From: Bradyrhizobium sp. BR13661
GTDB taxonomy: Bacteria > Pseudomonadota > Alphaproteobacteria > Rhizobiales > Xanthobacteraceae
Assembly: GCF_029892425.1 (NCBI RefSeq)
Contig: NZ_JARXWB010000027.1
Location: forward strand, 1-64,000
Length of the DNA stretch: 64,000 bases
Direction: 5' to 3'
Both the position numbers and the translations under genes were made by a program. Positions 16,796 to 25,974 of this stretch are shown here, piece after piece. The notes under the pieces are model-generated. The model had not been told where the DNA came from. It saw nothing but the letters and a program-made list of their open reading frames with translations, and searched no databases. Position 1 is the stretch's first letter. Every line of letters starts with the position of its first letter.

Positions 16796-17713
16796 ATGGC
16801 CCTGAGCATCGAACAGCTGACGACCTTCACCACGATCGTCAAGGCGGGGAGCCTTGGTCGGGCGGCTGCCGTGTTGAACATGACACAGCCCGCGCTGAGC
16901 CGGGCAATCAAACGGCTGGAGCAGCAACTCGGCGCGGAGCTCTTCGAGCGCCATTCCAAGGGCATGCAACTGACAGATATTGGAAGGGCCTTCTTACCCC
17001 ACGCGACTTCGCTGCATGTCGAGGCGACGCAGGCGCTCGAGGAAATTCAGGCGCTACGCGGCGCGGCGAAGGGGACCGTTCGAGTCGGGGCGGTGGCGAG
17101 CATCGCGAGTTCGATCCTGCCGCCCGCGATCGAGCGTACCTTGACCAAATGGCCCGGGCTTCATTTCGAAGTCTTTGAAGGCGTCTGGGACTTATTGGCA
17201 GCGAGTTTGTCGAAGCACGAGATCGATCTCGCCTTGGGCGCGGATGCGCCGGACACGGACGAAATCGTTGCCATTCGAGATTGCTGCTGGGAGGACACGA
17301 GCCACGTGATCGTATCGTCCGGGCACCCTCTCAGGCGACGCCGGAAGTTGATGCTCGCCGATACGCTTCACGAGAAGTGGACGATCCCGCCGCCCGCCAC
17401 CGGTCCGCATCAGCACGTCGAACGTGTGTTCGCCGAACAAGGCCTCGGCATGCCCGACGTGATCGTCAGAACGCGCTCGATCACAGTGCTCAAGAGTCTC
17501 GTCGTCGATTCCGGGTTTCTGAGCTGGATGGCTGAGCCGATGTTCGAGCCCGAGCGGCGTGCCGGCCTCATTGCTCCGCTTTCGATCGCCGGGGTCGATG
17601 GGAGACGGAGGCTGGTGGCGTTTCGCCGCCGGCGGGGTCTGCTGGCCGTTCCGGCAGTGAAGCTGCTGGACGAGTTGAGGCGGCTGACGTCGGCAGGAAG
17701 CCGCAAACGCTGA
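16796..17713 (+). CDS. LysR-family regulator of the mandelate genes
   Basis: This is a 305-residue protein. The N-terminal winged helix-turn-helix reads GSLGRAAAVLNMTQPALSRA followed by IKRLEQQLGAELFERHSKG, and a periplasmic-binding-protein-like effector domain follows. The ATG is used; a TTG lies two codons earlier. It diverges from benzoylformate decarboxylase with 95 bp between them and therefore probably controls the mdlC-aldehyde dehydrogenase-permease operon in response to a pathway intermediate. Confidence 0.85.
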   Translation: MALSIEQLTTFTTIVKAGSLGRAAAVLNMTQPALSRAIKRLEQQLGAELFERHSKGMQLTDIGRAFLPHATSLHVEATQALEEIQALRGAAKGTVRVGAVASIASSILPPAIERTLTKWPGLHFEVFEGVWDLLAASLSKHEIDLALGADAPDTDEIVAIRDCCWEDTSHVIVSSGHPLRRRRKLMLADTLHEKWTIPPPATGPHQHVERVFAEQGLGMPDVIVRTRSITVLKSLVVDSGFLSWMAEPMFEPERRAGLIAPLSIAGVDGRRRLVAFRRRRGLLAVPAVKLLDELRRLTSAGSRKR

Positions 17714-17745
17714 CTGCACATCCGGCGATGTTGGCCGGACCCGTT

Positions 17746-18741
17746 CTAGGAATGCGTTGCCTGCCCATTCCGATAGTCGCGCGGCGCCACGCCGAACTTG
17801 ATCCGGAAGGCCTTGCTGAAATGGCTGAGATCGTTGAACCCGTTGTCCATCGCGATCTGTGACACGCCGCGCGCGCGCAAAGCAGGATCCTTCAGCTGTT
17901 CGGCGCAACGATCGAGCCGCCTCGACCATATGTAGCGCGACAACGAGGTGCCTTCGGCTTCGAGCAACTGGTTGATATATCGTGCCGACAGCTTGAGCTC
18001 GGTTGCGATCGTCGCCGGTGTCAGGTCGGGATCGTGAACGTTGCGCTCGACCGTCTCCTTGACCCTCATCAGGGCCAGGCTCCGGTACTCCGTCAGTGTA
18101 GGGGGAAGGGATTCGGCCAATTCCGCCAGCATGGCAAGGAGAAGATCCTTGAAGTTCTGCGATATCTTGAGACCTGCAGCAGGGCTGGTCAGGTTTGGCG
18201 CGCGCTCGACGAGATGGGAGAGATAGCCGAAGACCATCGGCGCCAGCTCTCCTCGTTCGCTGAAGTTGCACGCGGACAGGCGATGCAAGTGCGGAATTCT
18301 TCCAAGGCACTGCTCGCGTGGCAGGCGAACGGAGGCGAGCTCGAATGCTTCGTTTGATTGAAGCTTATAGGGTCTCGTAGCGTCACACAGTGCTCCATCG
18401 CCGACCTTGAGGTAGGCCAAGCGCCCATCCTGCTCGGCAATCAACGAGCCCGACGCGACGAAGTTGAAGACCAGCATCGAGTGGTCTGCGCGGGAGATGC
18501 CTTCGGCGCTTCGCTGAGCCACATGGGGAGAAGCCTTGATGCGGCACAGATCGAGACCATTGATCGGTGTCGAGTGGAAGCTCGCATCGAACTGACCGTC
18601 GCCGACCAGCCGGTAATCAAGGTCGACGAGATTGCGGCTCACCACGTCGTGCCAATAGTCGAAGCGCTCTCGCGGTGGAAGGCTCGCCGTCGAGGCGAAG
18701 CACGGCCGCATCGAAGCAGCCTTTGTGGCTTCCAGAAGCAT
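17746..18741 (-). CDS. AraC-family regulator (NphR/FeaR-like)
   Basis: This is a 331-residue protein with an N-terminal AraC-binding-like domain (RFDYWHDVVSRNLVDLDY, then SLIAEQDGRLAYLKVGDGALCD). The C-terminal double helix-turn-helix ends GFNDLSHFSKAFRIKFGVAPRDYR. This architecture is shared with FeaR and NphR, regulators of aromatic amine and nitrilase genes. It lies divergent to the ABC importer-nitrilase operon with about 290 bp between, and is the most likely activator of it. Confidence 0.85.
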   Translation of the reverse strand: MLLEATKAASMRPCFASTASLPPRERFDYWHDVVSRNLVDLDYRLVGDGQFDASFHSTPINGLDLCRIKASPHVAQRSAEGISRADHSMLVFNFVASGSLIAEQDGRLAYLKVGDGALCDATRPYKLQSNEAFELASVRLPREQCLGRIPHLHRLSACNFSERGELAPMVFGYLSHLVERAPNLTSPAAGLKISQNFKDLLLAMLAELAESLPPTLTEYRSLALMRVKETVERNVHDPDLTPATIATELKLSARYINQLLEAEGTSLSRYIWSRRLDRCAEQLKDPALRARGVSQIAMDNGFNDLSHFSKAFRIKFGVAPRDYRNGQATHS

Positions 18742-19028
18742 CTCTTGATTCCCCTCGGTCCGTTACGATGGGGGTCTTGGGCGCCCCTTCGGCGGTCGAT
18801 CACTGACAGGATGATCCGCCAGTATGAAGTTTATTGCTCAATTTCGGAGCCGATCAAGCACGAAATATGCCAATTCCCCGGGGTGGCCCGGATTGCTTTG
18901 CGGTGGTGCGGGGACTCGTCCAGCCGTCTCAGACAAGTTTCTGTTCCGTCCGAACCAAGCCGCCTTCGACAGAGCTGACCAATGTGGGCCCGTCAATTCG
19001 GTCAGCATCTTTGCATCGGAGAGCATTC
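18742..19028. promoter_or_regulatory. Divergent region upstream of the importer-nitrilase operon
   Basis: No gene is seen in this 287-bp gap between the AraC-type regulator and the binding-protein gene. It holds an interrupted inverted repeat, CTGACC (18975) and GGTCAG (19000), 24-53 bp before the start codon. This is a possible operator or leader stem and is otherwise unproven. Confidence 0.35.
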
Positions 19029-20342
19029 ATGGTTTCGAAGATTAACCCCAGTCTTGTCCCCGAGACCGGTATTGCCGACCCCGCGCGACGCGATTTTCTC
19101 AAGGCCGCAGCGGCGTTGACGGCGGGGGCGACGCTCGGCTCGACCGGTCGCGCGTGGGCTGCCGCCGACAAGAAAATCCGCATCGGGTACATCAGTCCGA
19201 AGACCGGGCCATTCGCGCCGTTTGCCGAGGCGGACGATTTCATTCTCGATCAGGTCAGAAAGTCGCTCGCCGGCGGATTGACGGTGGGAGGCTCGAAATA
19301 TGAGGTCGAGATCATCGCGCGCGACGATCAGAGCAGCCCGGACCGTCAGTCCAATCTCGCCGCCGAGCTCATCAACAAGGAGAACATCGACCTGATGCTT
19401 GCACAGGTCTCGATTGGTCCGGCCGTATCGCAGCAATGCGAACTCAACGGCGTTCCCTGCATTTCGACGATGGGTCCGTGGCAGGCGTGGATGTTCCCGA
19501 TGAAGGGCGATCCGGCCAAGGGATTCAAGAACGTGTTTCATTTCTTCTGGGGGATCGAGGACATCGCCGCCGTCTACCTCGACGTCTGGAAGGACGCGGG
19601 CACGAACAAGGTGGTCGGCTCCGTCTTTTCGAACGACGTTCCCGGCAACGCCATGGGCGACGCGAAGCTCGGCATGCCCGGCGCTTTCGCCAAGGCCGGC
19701 TACAAGATCATCGATGTCGGGCGCTTCCCGATCGGAGCGGACGACTTCTCGACCCACATCCAGGCCTTCAAGAAGGAAGGCGTGGAGATCGTCACCGGTC
19801 TGTTCAATCCGCCGGAATGGGCAACCTTCCTGAATCAATCTGCCCAAATGGGGTTCAAGCCGAAGGTTTGCACCATCGCGAAGGCGTTGCTCTTCCCGGG
19901 CGGTGTGGCGGCTCTCGGACCGCGCGCGGAGGGCATGTCGACGGAAATCTGGTGGTTGCCGAGCTATCCGTTCCGCTCGAGCCTGACCGGGCAAACTGCA
20001 GCCGAGCTTGCAGCCTCCTACCAGGAAACGACGAAGCGGGGATGGACGCAACCGATCGGCGTCGCGCACGCCTTGTTCGAGGCCGGCGTTCAAGCCTTGA
20101 AGGCAAGCGGCGATCCGAAATCTCCGGGCAAGGTCGTCGAGAGCCTGCGCAAGCTAAAGACCGATACGGTCATCGGAGGTCTCGACTTCGGTGGCAGCGG
20201 AATCGCCAACGTCTCGAAGATCCGGGTGGTCGGAGGACAGTGGCATGTCGAGGACGGCGGCAAGCCGCACCTCTACATCACGAGCAACAGCATGGCGCCC
20301 GAAATCAAGGCCGAGCGCAAGCTCGAGCTTCTGAAGAGCTGA
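19029..20342 (+). CDS. ABC importer periplasmic binding protein, Tat signal (mandelonitrile module)
   Basis: This is a 437-residue HAAT-type binding protein. Residues 1-45 are a twin-arginine leader with a near-consensus RRDFLK followed by an Ala-rich core and AWAA cleavage region. The mature part begins ADKKIRIGYISPKTGP and closely follows the binding protein at 6190. The longer upstream reading frame lacks a plausible start. It heads the operon of ABC importer, nitrilase and FMN dehydrogenase, suggesting an aromatic nitrile, hydroxy acid or amide as ligand. Confidence 0.87.
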   Translation: MVSKINPSLVPETGIADPARRDFLKAAAALTAGATLGSTGRAWAAADKKIRIGYISPKTGPFAPFAEADDFILDQVRKSLAGGLTVGGSKYEVEIIARDDQSSPDRQSNLAAELINKENIDLMLAQVSIGPAVSQQCELNGVPCISTMGPWQAWMFPMKGDPAKGFKNVFHFFWGIEDIAAVYLDVWKDAGTNKVVGSVFSNDVPGNAMGDAKLGMPGAFAKAGYKIIDVGRFPIGADDFSTHIQAFKKEGVEIVTGLFNPPEWATFLNQSAQMGFKPKVCTIAKALLFPGGVAALGPRAEGMSTEIWWLPSYPFRSSLTGQTAAELAASYQETTKRGWTQPIGVAHALFEAGVQALKASGDPKSPGKVVESLRKLKTDTVIGGLDFGGSGIANVSKIRVVGGQWHVEDGGKPHLYITSNSMAPEIKAERKLELLKS

Positions 20343-20347
20343 CGGCC

Positions 20348-21097
20348 ATGACTGCATTGCTCGAACTGCGGGACGTCAGCAAGCGCTATCGCGACATGGT
20401 CGTGATTCCCGGCCTGACGCTTCAAGTCCGGGCAGGCGAATTCGTCGGCGTCATTGGGCCGAACGGAGCGGGTAAGACCACTCTGTTCGGTCTGATCTCC
20501 GGCAACCTGCGCTGCGATTTCGGAGCGGTTTATCTCGATGGCGAAGACGTCACCGCGCTTGGCGCCGATGCGCGCTGCCGCGCCGGTGTTGGCAGGACAT
20601 TCCAGATCCCCCAACCGTTCCAGGGCATGACCGTGTTTGAGAACGCGCTCGTGGCGGCCACCTTCGGCGCCGCTCTGCACGGCAAACCAGCTGAGCAGAA
20701 AGCACGCGAAGCACTCGTTCGTTGCGGCCTCGAGCGTCTCGGCGACACGGCAGCCGGCCGCCTGACCTTGCTCCAGCGCAAGCGGCTAGAACTGTCCCGG
20801 GCGCTGGCCACCGAACCCCGGTTGCTGTTGCTCGACGAAGTCGCGGGTGGGTTGACGGATGCCGAAGTCGGCGAGCTCCTCGAGCTCGTCACCGCGATCC
20901 ATAGTGCCGGCGTGACCGTGATTTGGATCGAGCATCTGGTCCATGCGCTGGTCTCATCCGCCGATCGCCTGCTTGTGCTGTCGGAAGGAAGATTGCTCGG
21001 CGACGGGGCGCCCGGCGCAGTCATGAGCAGTCGCGAAGTTCGCGACGTATATCTCGGATCCGATCTCGATGAGCAGGCGTCCCATGCTGCGCACTGA
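20348..21097 (+). CDS. ABC importer ATPase, LivG type
   Basis: This 249-residue ATPase has Walker A GPNGAGKTT, TFQIPQPF, Walker B LLLDEVAGG and WIEHLVHAL. As in the paralogue at 7593, the signature motif is not LSxGQ but LTLLQRKR. It starts 5 bases after the binding-protein stop and overlaps the LivF-type gene by 29 bases. Confidence 0.88.
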   Translation: MTALLELRDVSKRYRDMVVIPGLTLQVRAGEFVGVIGPNGAGKTTLFGLISGNLRCDFGAVYLDGEDVTALGADARCRAGVGRTFQIPQPFQGMTVFENALVAATFGAALHGKPAEQKAREALVRCGLERLGDTAAGRLTLLQRKRLELSRALATEPRLLLLDEVAGGLTDAEVGELLELVTAIHSAGVTVIWIEHLVHALVSSADRLLVLSEGRLLGDGAPGAVMSSREVRDVYLGSDLDEQASHAAH

Positions 21098-21776
21098 GCA
21101 CCTGGATGCCAACTACGGCATGTTTCAGGCCCTGTTCGGCATCAATTTCGCGATCGAACGCGGCGAGGTCGTTTCGCTGATTGGCGCGAACGGCGCCGGA
21201 AAATCGACGCTGCTTCGCGCCATCGTCGGCTCTGTCCCGGTTAACGCTCCGAGCGTGCTGCTCGACGGAAAGCCGGTCGGCGGCTCCGCCGAGATCAATC
21301 AGCTGAGTCGTGGAATCGCGCTGGTGCCGGAAGGTCGCCGGCTGTTTCCGAGCTTGACCGTCGAGGAGAATCTGCTCCTCGCCGCGAAAAATGGACGTCG
21401 AGGCCCATGGACGCCAGATCGTCTCTATAGGGAATTGCCGGCTCTCCAGCAATTGCGTGCTCGTCCCGCCACGGCGCTTTCCGGCGGTCAGCAGCAACTG
21501 GCGGCGGTCGGCCGGGCGCTCGTCACGAATCCCGACTTCCTGCTCTGCGACGAGATATCGCTCGGCCTTTCGCCTGTGGCGGTCGAGACGGTCTACGAAC
21601 TGCTCGGCACCGTCATCGGGGAGGGCATGGCCGTGGTTCTTGTCGAGCAGAACGTGCGCCGCGCGCTCTCCAAATCGTCCAGGTACTACTGCATGCTGAA
21701 GGGAAAATTCGTGCTCGAAGGCATCTCGAAGACGGCCGATTACGCGCGCGTGTCGGCTGCGTATTTCGGAGATTGA
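21069..21776 (+). CDS. ABC importer ATPase, LivF type
   Basis: This 235-residue ATPase has Walker A GANGAGKST, the LSGGQQQL signature and Walker B LLCDEISLGLSP. An ATG five codons later would shorten the overlap with the preceding gene and is an equally possible start. The stop overlaps the next start (TGATG), so the genes are translationally coupled. Confidence 0.88.
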   Translation: MSRRPMLRTEHLDANYGMFQALFGINFAIERGEVVSLIGANGAGKSTLLRAIVGSVPVNAPSVLLDGKPVGGSAEINQLSRGIALVPEGRRLFPSLTVEENLLLAAKNGRRGPWTPDRLYRELPALQQLRARPATALSGGQQQLAAVGRALVTNPDFLLCDEISLGLSPVAVETVYELLGTVIGEGMAVVLVEQNVRRALSKSSRYYCMLKGKFVLEGISKTADYARVSAAYFGD

Positions 21777-22645
21777 TGATGCAGATCGCCGCGGAAACGT
21801 TGTTGAACGGGTTGATGCTGGGGGCGCTCTATGCGCTGTTCGGACTTGGCCTCAGTCTGAGCGTCGGGGTCATGCGCATGATCAACATCGCCCATGGCGA
21901 TCTGATCGTCGTCGGCGCCTATCTGACCAGTGTCGTCATGAGCGGAGCGGGCGTCGGTGCCTTTACTGCGTTGCTCGTGGTCATTCCGGTGATGTTCGCG
22001 CTCGGTTGGATCCTTCAGATCATCCTGCTCAACCGTGTCGTCGGAAAAGATGCCCTGGCTCCGCTTCTTCTGACGTTCGGCCTCTCCATCGTCCTGCAGA
22101 ACGTCCTTCAGGAGATCTTCACCGCGGATACGCGTAGCCTGCAGGCCGGGGATATCGCGGGTCTCGGATTCAACGTGCTCGGCGTTTCCATCGGAGTTCT
22201 TCCCCTTGTCTCTGCGCTCGCGAGCATCGCACTGCTCGGTGCAGCGCATTGGCTGGTCGGTCACACCCATTTCGGGCGTCAGGCGCGGGCCGTATCGGAT
22301 GACCCCGGCACCGCACGGCTGGTGGGTGTGAATGATCGCCGTCTCTTCGGGATCGTGACCGGGGTCATCTTTTCAATGATCGGCGTGGCAGCCGTGCTCT
22401 ACGCCCTCAGGACACCCTTCTCCCCAACGGCGGGGCCCGAACGGCTACTCTATTCGTTCGAAGCGGTGGTGCTTGGTGGGCTCGGCAATATCTGGGGCAC
22501 GTTGTTCGGCGGACTGGTGATCGGCGTCGCACAGCTTTTCGGTGCGAAGATCGCCTCTGGTCTCGGTCCCTTCTTCGGTCACCTTGCGTTCCTCGTGGCG
22601 TTGCTCGCTCGTCCCCAGGGCTTGTTTGGAAAGGCGTCGTCATGA
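21776..22645 (+). CDS. ABC importer permease, LivH type
   Basis: This is a 289-residue membrane protein with the LivH signature segments (LGALYALFGLGLSLSVGVMR, then NIAHGD; near the end EAVVLGGLGNIWGT). Two consecutive ATG codons start it at the stop of the LivF-type gene. It is the inner-membrane channel half for the module 2 importer. Confidence 0.9.
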   Translation: MMQIAAETLLNGLMLGALYALFGLGLSLSVGVMRMINIAHGDLIVVGAYLTSVVMSGAGVGAFTALLVVIPVMFALGWILQIILLNRVVGKDALAPLLLTFGLSIVLQNVLQEIFTADTRSLQAGDIAGLGFNVLGVSIGVLPLVSALASIALLGAAHWLVGHTHFGRQARAVSDDPGTARLVGVNDRRLFGIVTGVIFSMIGVAAVLYALRTPFSPTAGPERLLYSFEAVVLGGLGNIWGTLFGGLVIGVAQLFGAKIASGLGPFFGHLAFLVALLARPQGLFGKASS

Positions 22646-23676
22646 CCACCGTCACCATGTCGCGCGCGAATTCCAGGACGGCGTTGGCGCGGATCTCCGT
22701 CAGCGCGGGGCTCCTCATTGTTGCTGGAATTGCAGTTTCGATTCCCTGGGTGTCGACGTTCGCCGTCCAGCGGCTGCTCGTTGAAGTCTTCACGCTCTTT
22801 GCGGTCGCACTCGCCTGGAATCTGCTGGCAGGCTACGGCGGCTTGGTCGCCATCGGCTTGCACGTCTTTGTCGGCGTAGGCTCCTATTCACTCTTCGCGC
22901 TCTCGAACCAGCTGCACCTCAACCCGTTTTTGCTGCTGCCTGCCGCAGCCGTCTTCGCGGCCGTCTTCGCGGCCCTTTCTGCCTGGCCAATGTTCCGTCT
23001 GAGCGGCGCTTACTTCGCGGTTGGCACGTGGGTCCTTGCCGAGATGATGCGGATACTGACCTTGAATTCGCCATGGCTGGGCGCCGGAGGCGGCATGCCG
23101 CTGGAAGCGATGAGCGACATCGATCGGTGGACGCGCAATGCGGGAGTCTACTGGGCGGCGCTGTTCGTCGGTGTCGGATCGCTGGTCGCAAGCAGACAAG
23201 TGCTGCGCGGCTCGCTGGGGCTTGCGTTGATGAGCGTGCGTGACTCCGAACCCGCCGCCTTGGCGAGTGGGGTTCCGGTGGCCCGCGCCAAGATCGCGCT
23301 CTGGGTGCTGTGCGCCGTCATCTCAGGGCTCGCCGGCGCTGTTTCGTATATGAATACGCTTCAAGTCACACCGGATGCGTCGTTCTCACTGAACTGGACC
23401 GCGGCGGCAATCTTCATCGCCGTTCTCGGGGGCATCGGAACGCTGGAGGGCCCGATCGTCGGCACGATCGTCTATTTCGTGCTCCGCGAGACCTTTGCTG
23501 GCTATGGCGCCTGGTACTTCATCGGGGTCGGGCTGCTTGCAATCTTGACCATGGTGGCAGCTCCGGGCGGCGCGGTTTCCCTCATTCCGGAAAAGTGGCG
23601 CCTTGATCCGTTCCGGATACGCCGGCGCATGGCGGAGCGTGATCCAGACCTATTCGCGTCAATCCTTACAACCTGA
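22642..23676 (+). CDS. ABC importer permease, LivM type
   Basis: This is a 344-residue membrane protein with LivM blocks NLLAGYGGLVAIGLHVFVG and FIAVLGGIGTLEGPIVG. An ATGA overlap couples it to LivH. Its C-terminal tail is basic and cytoplasmic (RIRRRMAERD). The nitrilase gene follows after 21 bases, so transport and hydrolysis genes are probably one transcript. Confidence 0.9.
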   Translation: MTTVTMSRANSRTALARISVSAGLLIVAGIAVSIPWVSTFAVQRLLVEVFTLFAVALAWNLLAGYGGLVAIGLHVFVGVGSYSLFALSNQLHLNPFLLLPAAAVFAAVFAALSAWPMFRLSGAYFAVGTWVLAEMMRILTLNSPWLGAGGGMPLEAMSDIDRWTRNAGVYWAALFVGVGSLVASRQVLRGSLGLALMSVRDSEPAALASGVPVARAKIALWVLCAVISGLAGAVSYMNTLQVTPDASFSLNWTAAAIFIAVLGGIGTLEGPIVGTIVYFVLRETFAGYGAWYFIGVGLLAILTMVAAPGGAVSLIPEKWRLDPFRIRRRMAERDPDLFASILTT

Positions 23677-23697
23677 AACTTGGCTCGGAGATATCGC

Positions 23698-24702
23698 ATG
23701 CAGGACACGAAGTTTAAAGTCGCAGTCGTTCAGGCCGCGCCGGTATTCATGGATGCGCGAGCCTCGGTGGCCAAGGCGATTGGTTTCATCAAAGAGGCTG
23801 GTGCAGCAGGGGCGAAGCTGCTGGCGTTCCCGGAGGTCTGGATTCCCGGCTATCCTTGGTGGCTTTGGCTCGGGACGCCGGCTTGGGGAATGCAGTTTGT
23901 GCCCCGCTATCACGCCAATTCGCTGCGCGCTGATGGACCTGAAATCCTCGATCTCTGTGCTGCCGCCGCCGAAGCGAAAATCAATGTTGTGATGGGCTTC
24001 TCCGAAATCGACGGCGGAACGCTCTACCTAAGTCAGGTTTTCATCAGCGATGCGGGAAAGATCATCTTCAAGCGTCGAAAGCTCAAGCCGACCCACGTCG
24101 AACGTACGCTATTTGGTGAAGGAGATGGGTCTGATTTCCGCGTCGTTGAAAGCAGCGTCGGACGCCTCGGAGCCCTGTGCTGTGCCGAGCACATTCAGCC
24201 GTTGTCGAAATACGCCATGTACTCGATGAACGAGCAAATTCACGTGGCGTCGTGGCCATCTTTCACGCTGTATCGCGGCAAAGCCTACGCGCTGGGGCAT
24301 GAGGTGAATCTTGCCGCCAGCCAGATCTACGCGCTGGAGGGAGGTTGCTTCGTCCTGCATGCCACGGCAATTACCGGTCAGGATATGTTCGACATGCTTT
24401 GCGATACTCCGGAAAAGGCCGATTTGCTGAACGCGGAGGGCGCAAAACCAGGCGGTGGCTATTCGATGATTTTCGGTCCCGATGGTCAGCCGATGTGCGA
24501 GCATCTGCCGCAGGACAAGGAAGGCATACTCTATGCCGACGTAGACCTGTCAATGATTGCGATTGCCAAAACGGCCTTCGACCCCGCGGGGCACTACGCT
24601 CGTGGTGACGTCGTCCGACTCATGGTCAACCGCAGCCCGCGTCGCACGAGCGTCAGCTTCAGCGAAGACGAGAACGCGGCGGTCACTTTCACCGAGACTT
24701 GA
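23698..24702 (+). CDS. Nitrilase (arylacetonitrilase, probable mandelonitrile hydrolase)
   Basis: This is a 334-residue nitrilase. The catalytic triad by family alignment is Glu46 (FPEVWIPGYP), Lys128 (RRKLKPTHVER) and Cys162 (CCAEHIQP). It hydrolyses a nitrile directly to the carboxylate and ammonia. I recall a very similar characterised mandelonitrile hydrolase in Bradyrhizobium japonicum USDA110, and the neighbouring benzoylformate decarboxylase and mandelate-type dehydrogenase fit mandelonitrile to mandelate. A CGGAGAT site supports this ATG over the one six codons upstream. It is cytoplasmic and would assemble into spiral oligomers like its family. Confidence 0.92.
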   Translation: MQDTKFKVAVVQAAPVFMDARASVAKAIGFIKEAGAAGAKLLAFPEVWIPGYPWWLWLGTPAWGMQFVPRYHANSLRADGPEILDLCAAAAEAKINVVMGFSEIDGGTLYLSQVFISDAGKIIFKRRKLKPTHVERTLFGEGDGSDFRVVESSVGRLGALCCAEHIQPLSKYAMYSMNEQIHVASWPSFTLYRGKAYALGHEVNLAASQIYALEGGCFVLHATAITGQDMFDMLCDTPEKADLLNAEGAKPGGGYSMIFGPDGQPMCEHLPQDKEGILYADVDLSMIAIAKTAFDPAGHYARGDVVRLMVNRSPRRTSVSFSEDENAAVTFTET

Positions 24703-24853
24703 ACGGTCTACTGATACTGATACAGATCTCGAAGGCAGTCATAGTTGGCGAGCGAATTCGACGAGCTGACTTCGACGGCCTGGTCGGATGTGCTTGCTGA
24801 GAACCGTGTGGGGTTGCCTTGATGATAAGAACGGTATGGCTTGAGGGCTTGCG
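24703..24853. other. Gap between nitrilase and FMN dehydrogenase
   Basis: These 151 bp show no gene and no clear terminator or promoter. Confidence 0.3.
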
Positions 24854-25974
24854 GTGACCGCGGTTAGCGTAGACGACTATCGAAGCCAGGCTCGGCGTCG
24901 GCTTCCACGAATGGTGTTCGACTATCTTGATGGGGGAGCCGAAAGCGAACGTGGTTTGCACCGAAATCTCAAAGCTTTTGCGTCGATCAATTTTGCTCCT
25001 CGGCGGCTTGTCGATGTCAGTCAGCGCAGTTCGTCCGTATCTCTATTCGGACGGACGCTTCCAGCGCCCTTTGTGGTCGCACCGACGGGCCTGAACGGCG
25101 CTCTGTGGCCTGATGGCGATGTAGCGTTAGCCCGGGCTGCCCGCAGCGCAGGGATCCCGTTTGTACTTTCGACCGCATCAAACGCGACAATTGAGGATGT
25201 CGCGGAGCGGGCGGGCGGTGATCTTTGGTTTCAGCTTACGTCGTGCAGCGAGATCTGGCGCAGCAGCTTGTCGGCAGAGCCAAAGAAGCGGGTTACCGTG
25301 TGCTGGTCCTCACCGTTGATGTTGCGGTGAATGGCAAAAGGGAACGTGATCTGCGAAATGGCTTTGCGATTCCGTTCCGCCAGACTCCCCGATCGGTTCT
25401 GGACGCCGTGACTCATCCAAGGTGGGCGCTCAGCCAGATCCGCCATGGGCTGCCCCAGCTCGCAAATTTTGCCAGCCCCAACGCAACCGACGTGAACGCA
25501 CAAGCCGCCTTGATGCGTCGGCAGATGGATGCCAGCTTCTGCTGGGAGGATCTTCAAGCGCTCCGCGACGCCTGGCCGGGTATCCTCATCGTAAAGGGCA
25601 TCGTGACTCCGGCCGACGCAAGTCGATGCCGCGAACTTGGCATTGATGCCGTCGTTCTGTCCAATCATGGCGGAAGGCAGATCGAGGACGTTCCTGCACC
25701 CATAGACTTATTAGCGGAAATCTCGAACCAGAACGCCATGCCGCCGCTCCTCGTCGATGGCGGCATACGCCGCGGAGCAGATGCGGCAAAGGCGTTGGCG
25801 CTCGGTGCCAAAGCGGTGTTGTTGGGACGTGCCATCCTCTATGGGCTCGCCGCTGCGGGCGAGGAAGGGGCCAGTCACGTGCTTGAAATACTCGCGGCCG
25901 AGGTCGACACGACGCTGGCACTTATTGGCTGTCCGGAGGCCGCACGTCTTGATCGCCAATTCATTCAATCGTGA
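24854..25974 (+). pseudogene. mdlB: FMN-dependent mandelate/lactate dehydrogenase-type gene, single-base frameshift
   Basis: The GTG-started frame encodes the N-terminal part of an FMN alpha-hydroxyacid dehydrogenase (DYLDGGAESERGLHRNL, APTGLNGALWPDG, then GDLWFQL) to about 25236. The other frame resumes with YVVQRDLAQQLVGRAKEAGY, then SNHGGRQIEDVPAPID (flavin/substrate base region), LLVDGGIRRGADAAKAL and GRAILYGLAAAGEEG. Inserting one T after CAGCTT restores a continuous family-length protein of about 373 residues. All expected motifs are otherwise intact, so the lesion is recent or a sequence error. The product would oxidise mandelate to benzoylformate, joining the nitrilase to the decarboxylase. 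Confidence 0.85.

Noticed and set aside
18975..19005. CTGACC...GGTCAG inverted repeat as a firm operator
   Set aside because: Arms are only 6 bp with a 19-base spacer; it can occur by chance, so it is mentioned only within the upstream region.
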